Assembly: GCA_030636245.1 (NCBI GenBank)
Contig: DAOVXI010000067.1
Coordinates: 1 to 8,256 of the forward strand
Length of the DNA: 8,256 nucleotides
From: Deltaproteobacteria bacterium
Lineage (GTDB): Bacteria > Desulfobacterota > GWC2-55-46 > DRQE01
Direction: 5' to 3'
The translations under genes were made by a program, and so were the position numbers. The notes below the pieces were generated by a model. That model was not told where the DNA came from and searched no databases. It saw nothing but the letters and a program-made list of their open reading frames with translations. Shown here one piece after another: positions 5,370-8,256 of this stretch (positions within the stretch are counted from its first letter, which is position 1; each line of letters opens with the position of its first letter).

Positions 5370-7937
5370 ATGAAATTACTTATCGTAGACGATCAGGCTG
5401 ACAGCCTCTATATGCTTGAGACCCTGCTTAAGGGGAACGATTATGAGGTTGTCTCCGCCGTGGACGGCGTAGAGGCACTGGCGAAGTTAAGATCAAATAC
5501 CATAGATATAATCATATCCGACATTTTGATGCCAAGAATGGACGGCTTCCGCTTGTGCAGGGAGTGTAAAAAAGACGATAGCCTTAAAGATATACCCTTT
5601 ATATTCTACACCGCCAGCTACACCGACGAGAGGGACGAAAAACTTGCTCTTAGCCTCGGTGCGAACGGGTTTATAGCCAAGCCTTTGCAGCCGGAGGCTT
5701 TCATAAAGATCATAAAAAACCTGGTCGATGAGGTGGATAAAGGGGAAATAGTAGCAGAGAAACCGATTATAGCGGAGAAAGATCAGTTCGAGCTCTACAG
5801 TGAGCGTGTGGTCAAGCAGCTTGAAAAGAAGATGGCGGCCCTGGAAGAAGAAATCTCAGAACGTAACCGGGCGGAACAGGCACTGCGTAAAAGTGAGGAG
5901 CGTCTTGTGGAGGCTCAGAGGATCGCTCACCTGGGGAACTGGGACTGGAACATAAAACAAAATGAGCTCTACTGGTCTGACGAGATCTATCGAATCTTTG
6001 ACATATCTCCACATGAGTTTGACGCTACTTACGAAGCATTCATTACTTTTGTTCATCCCGATGACAGGGAATTTGTTAAAGCATCTGTCGACAGCGCCCT
6101 GAAGGAGAAAGAACCTTACAGTATTGACCACAGGATAGTGCTTCCTAGCGGCGCTGAGCGGGTAGTTCATGAACAGGCTGAAGTTACCTTTGATGAAGCC
6201 GGCGTCCCCCTTCGTATGGCAGGCACGGTTCAGGATGTGACCGAGCTCAGACAATCTGAAGACAAACTGGTCCTTGCCTCCAAAGTTTTTGAAAACGCAA
6301 TTGAAGGCGTCGTGGTTACAGACGAAAAGGGGAACATTGAGTCTGTCAACCGAACCTTTACATCTATCACAGGATACAGCCCTGAAGAGGCAATAGGAGA
6401 GAATGTGCGCATCCTGAAGTCCGACAGGCACGAGCGCGCCTTCTTTGATGAGATGTGGAACTCCCTCATTGAGAAGGGTCGGTGGCAGGGTGAGATATGG
6501 AACCGACGCAAGAACGGCGAGGCCTATCCGGAGTGGCTCAATATCATCGCCATAAAGAACTCAGTTGACAGAGCGACGAGGTACGTGTCGATCTTTCACG
6601 ACATTACCGATATCAAACGTAGCAAAGAAGAGATCAAGTACCAGTCCAACCACGACGCTCTTACAGGTCTTCCAAATAAGCTGCTACTTAAGGACCGGCT
6701 ACAGCTCACCATAGCCCACTCTGAATATTCGGAGATCTTCCCTGCCGTCTTATTTATCGGGCTGGACAGGTTCCAGAACATAAATGAAAGTCTCGGCCAT
6801 ACCGCTGGTGACTCTATATTGCAGCAGGCGGCAAAAAGGCTGAAGGCCTGTGTAAGGGCGGGCGATACCGTAGCAAGGTTCGGTGGGGATGAGTTCTCTT
6901 TCGTCCTCGACTCACTTAATAACGAACAGGTCGCCGTAAAGATCGCAATGGATGCAATAAAATCATTTTCAGAGCCCTTTAGCGTTGATGGTCATGAGCT
7001 TTACCTTACGGCAAGCATCGGAATAGCACTCTATCCCGGTGACGGAAGAGATGCGGAGACCCTCATAAAGAACGCGAACACCGCAATGCTCCGGGCCAAG
7101 GAAGGTGGGAGAAACACCTACCGACTGTACACGGAGGCCATGAATGCAAGAGCCTTTCATCGTCTCTCACTGGAAAACGACATTCGCAAGGGCCTGGATC
7201 GAGATGAATTCGTAGTCTACTATCAACCGAAGGTATGTCTGAAGACAGGCTCGATCGTTAGCCTGGAAGCGCTTGTACGCTGGCAACATGCTGAAAAGGG
7301 TCTTATGCCACCGGACGAATTTATTCACCTGTCGGAGGAAACCGGACTCATAACTCCTCTGGGGAAAACGGTTCTGCGCAAAGCATGCTTCCAAGCCAAA
7401 AGGTGGCAAGACGCCGGCTATAAAGACCTGAACGTGGCCGTAAACCTTTCGGCATACCAGCTGCAAGATAAGAACATTGTCAGCACCATAAAATCTGTGT
7501 TGTTAGAGAGCAAACTCGAGCCGGAACGACTTGGTATAGAGATCACAGAGAGCATGATAATGCAGGATGTGGCAACAGCGACAGAAACGCTGGATAAATT
7601 GCACGATATGGGTATTCAGCTGTTCATAGACGATTTTGGCACAGGTTATTCATCATTGAGTTACCTTAAACGTTTCAAGATAGACGCCCTGAAGATAGAC
7701 AAGTCATTTGTCAACGACGTTACGACCAACTCGGATGACGCCTCAATAGTAGTTACTATCATATCCATGTCACACAGCCTGGGCCATAAGGTTATAGCTG
7801 AGGGTGTTGAAACAAAGGCTCAGCTGGAGTTTATGCAGAAGTATGAATGCGACGAGATCCAGGGTTATCTCATCAGCCCCCCTCTGCCGGCCGATGATGT
7901 CATGGAGATGCTGAAAAATGAAAAAAAACTTTTCTAG
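5370..7937 (+). CDS. Response regulator c-di-GMP enzyme (REC-PAS-PAS-GGDEF-EAL), probable phosphodiesterase
   Basis: This 855-residue cytosolic protein probably hydrolyses c-di-GMP to pGpG under control of phosphorylation. The receiver (1-120) has D7-D8, D51, T81 and K104; a coiled coil (about 140-182) follows. PAS1 spans about 183-300 and PAS2 about 301-425, the latter with the GEIWNRRKNGE...PEWL block common in such proteins. The GGDEF domain (about 425-590) has the signature at 505-509 and an RxxD I-site (R496, D499). N472 and D481 for guanine binding are kept, but G464 replaces the first metal-binding Asp and Q469 replaces the usual Lys. The EAL domain (about 605-850) has E633, N692, E724, D754-D755, K775, E811 and Q831, the full catalytic set. 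The ribosome site is weak (AGG, 5363-5365). It lies 60 bases after the tandem receiver gene. Cyclase activity is doubtful; phosphodiesterase activity is likely. Confidence 0.93.
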   Translation: MKLLIVDDQADSLYMLETLLKGNDYEVVSAVDGVEALAKLRSNTIDIIISDILMPRMDGFRLCRECKKDDSLKDIPFIFYTASYTDERDEKLALSLGANGFIAKPLQPEAFIKIIKNLVDEVDKGEIVAEKPIIAEKDQFELYSERVVKQLEKKMAALEEEISERNRAEQALRKSEERLVEAQRIAHLGNWDWNIKQNELYWSDEIYRIFDISPHEFDATYEAFITFVHPDDREFVKASVDSALKEKEPYSIDHRIVLPSGAERVVHEQAEVTFDEAGVPLRMAGTVQDVTELRQSEDKLVLASKVFENAIEGVVVTDEKGNIESVNRTFTSITGYSPEEAIGENVRILKSDRHERAFFDEMWNSLIEKGRWQGEIWNRRKNGEAYPEWLNIIAIKNSVDRATRYVSIFHDITDIKRSKEEIKYQSNHDALTGLPNKLLLKDRLQLTIAHSEYSEIFPAVLFIGLDRFQNINESLGHTAGDSILQQAAKRLKACVRAGDTVARFGGDEFSFVLDSLNNEQVAVKIAMDAIKSFSEPFSVDGHELYLTASIGIALYPGDGRDAETLIKNANTAMLRAKEGGRNTYRLYTEAMNARAFHRLSLENDIRKGLDRDEFVVYYQPKVCLKTGSIVSLEALVRWQHAEKGLMPPDEFIHLSEETGLITPLGKTVLRKACFQAKRWQDAGYKDLNVAVNLSAYQLQDKNIVSTIKSVLLESKLEPERLGIEITESMIMQDVATATETLDKLHDMGIQLFIDDFGTGYSSLSYLKRFKIDALKIDKSFVNDVTTNSDDASIVVTIISMSHSLGHKVIAEGVETKAQLEFMQKYECDEIQGYLISPPLPADDVMEMLKNEKKLF

Positions 7938-8016
7938 TAATTTAAAATAAAAAATGCTAACTGTTGTAACTGGCCCTATTAGTTGTACCACCCTTAAAGT
8001 GAATTCTCTGATCCGT
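7938..8016. other. Convergent intergenic gap, no clear terminator
   Basis: The 79 bases separate the stop of the GGDEF-EAL gene from the stop of the minus-strand ATPase gene. The left half is AT-rich. The only pairing seen is imperfect: CCC-TTAAA (7991-7998) against TTTAA-GTGGG (8016-8025), which has a bulge, a 17-base loop and no adjacent T-run. This is too weak to call a Rho-independent terminator for either gene. Confidence 0.4.
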
Positions 8017-8256
8017 TTAAGTGGGCCGGGTCAACTCCACAAGGGTGACCCTGTTTATCTCTTCAAGGGTCGTCTCTCCTTTCAGTAGGCATTGAACGGC
8101 AACCTGCCTGAGAGTCATCATGCCGTCTTCGACGGCTTTCTTCTTAATGACAGACGGCGCTTTTTTGCTCGCGATCATACCCCTGATCTCGTCATTAAGA
8201 TCAAGTATCTCCATGATAGCCTTTCTTCCACTGTAGCCGGTATTGTAACACTCATC
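8017..8256 (-). CDS. C-terminal end of GspE/PilB-family secretion or type IV pilus ATPase, cut by window edge
   Basis: The visible 79 residues are the C-terminus of a hexameric assembly ATPase that powers type IV pilus extension (PilB) or type II secretion (GspE) at the cytoplasmic face of the inner membrane. The first residues in the window read DECYNTGYSGRKAIMEIL. This matches the end of the zinc-binding tetracysteine region and the TGYxGRxAIxE motif that follows it in this family. LNDEIRGMI, DGMMTLRQ and the closing TTLEEINRVT complete the family's usual tail. The stop is TAA (8019-8017). Walker A and B motifs lie beyond the right edge. The in-frame ATG at 8214 is internal, because the conserved reading continues upstream of it to the window edge. 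PilB and GspE cannot be separated from this fragment. It is convergent with the c-di-GMP gene, a pairing of interest because c-di-GMP often controls pili. Confidence 0.88.
   Translation of the reverse strand, partial: DECYNTGYSGRKAIMEILDLNDEIRGMIASKKAPSVIKKKAVEDGMMTLRQVAVQCLLKGETTLEEINRVTLVELTRPT

Noticed and set aside
5856..6431. Minus-strand frame of 191 codons
   Set aside because: Antisense to the two PAS domains, with no domain or ribosome site of its own.
8017..8214. Stand-alone 65-residue minus-strand gene starting at 8214
   Set aside because: The conserved TGYSGRKAI reading continues in frame upstream of that ATG to the window edge, so this is the tail of a larger ATPase gene.

Overview
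The window comes from a Gram-negative bacterium that respires or detoxifies nitric oxide. It holds the start of norC (cytochrome c subunit of nitric oxide reductase) at the left edge and the end of a type IV pilus / type II secretion ATPase gene at the right edge. Between them lies a five-gene, plus-strand block made entirely of two-component and cyclic di-GMP signalling proteins. Base composition is moderate, with frequent ATA isoleucine and AGG/AGA arginine codons. These codons and the protein types (dCache histidine kinase, PAS-GGDEF-EAL protein, pilus ATPase) would suit Desulfobacterota, Nitrospirota, Nitrospinota or similar environmental lineages, but the sequence does not settle the phylum. 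No mobile element, CRISPR array, rRNA or tRNA was seen.

Layout: (1) 1-318 minus, norC, cut by the window edge. (2) 319-981, a 663-base divergent intergenic region with no convincing gene. It carries an inverted repeat upstream of norC, a 17-base perfect palindrome, a sigma-54-like promoter match overlapped by a 15-base palindrome, and two weak hairpins. (3) 982-2160, a soluble histidine kinase with an N-terminal receiver. (4) 2204-2563, a single-domain receiver. (5) 2564-2721, a regulatory gap whose motif nearly repeats the one upstream of norC. (6) 2722-4551, a membrane histidine kinase with a periplasmic Cache-like sensor. (7) 4548-5309, a tandem two-receiver protein overlapping the kinase by 4 bases. 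(8) 5370-7937, a REC-PAS-PAS-GGDEF-EAL protein. (9) 8017-8256 minus, the C-terminal end of a GspE/PilB-family ATPase, convergent with the block.

How they may work together (inference): two kinases, one cytosolic and one sensing the periplasm, could feed phosphoryl groups to five receiver domains. None of these proteins has a DNA-binding domain. The only enzymatic output domain in the block is the GGDEF-EAL pair. Its EAL half keeps every expected catalytic residue. Its GGDEF half keeps the signature motif and I-site but has glycine where the first metal-binding aspartate should be. The likely net output is therefore regulated c-di-GMP hydrolysis, which could affect the neighbouring pilus/secretion system. 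The link to nitric oxide through norC rests only on adjacency and a shared candidate operator.
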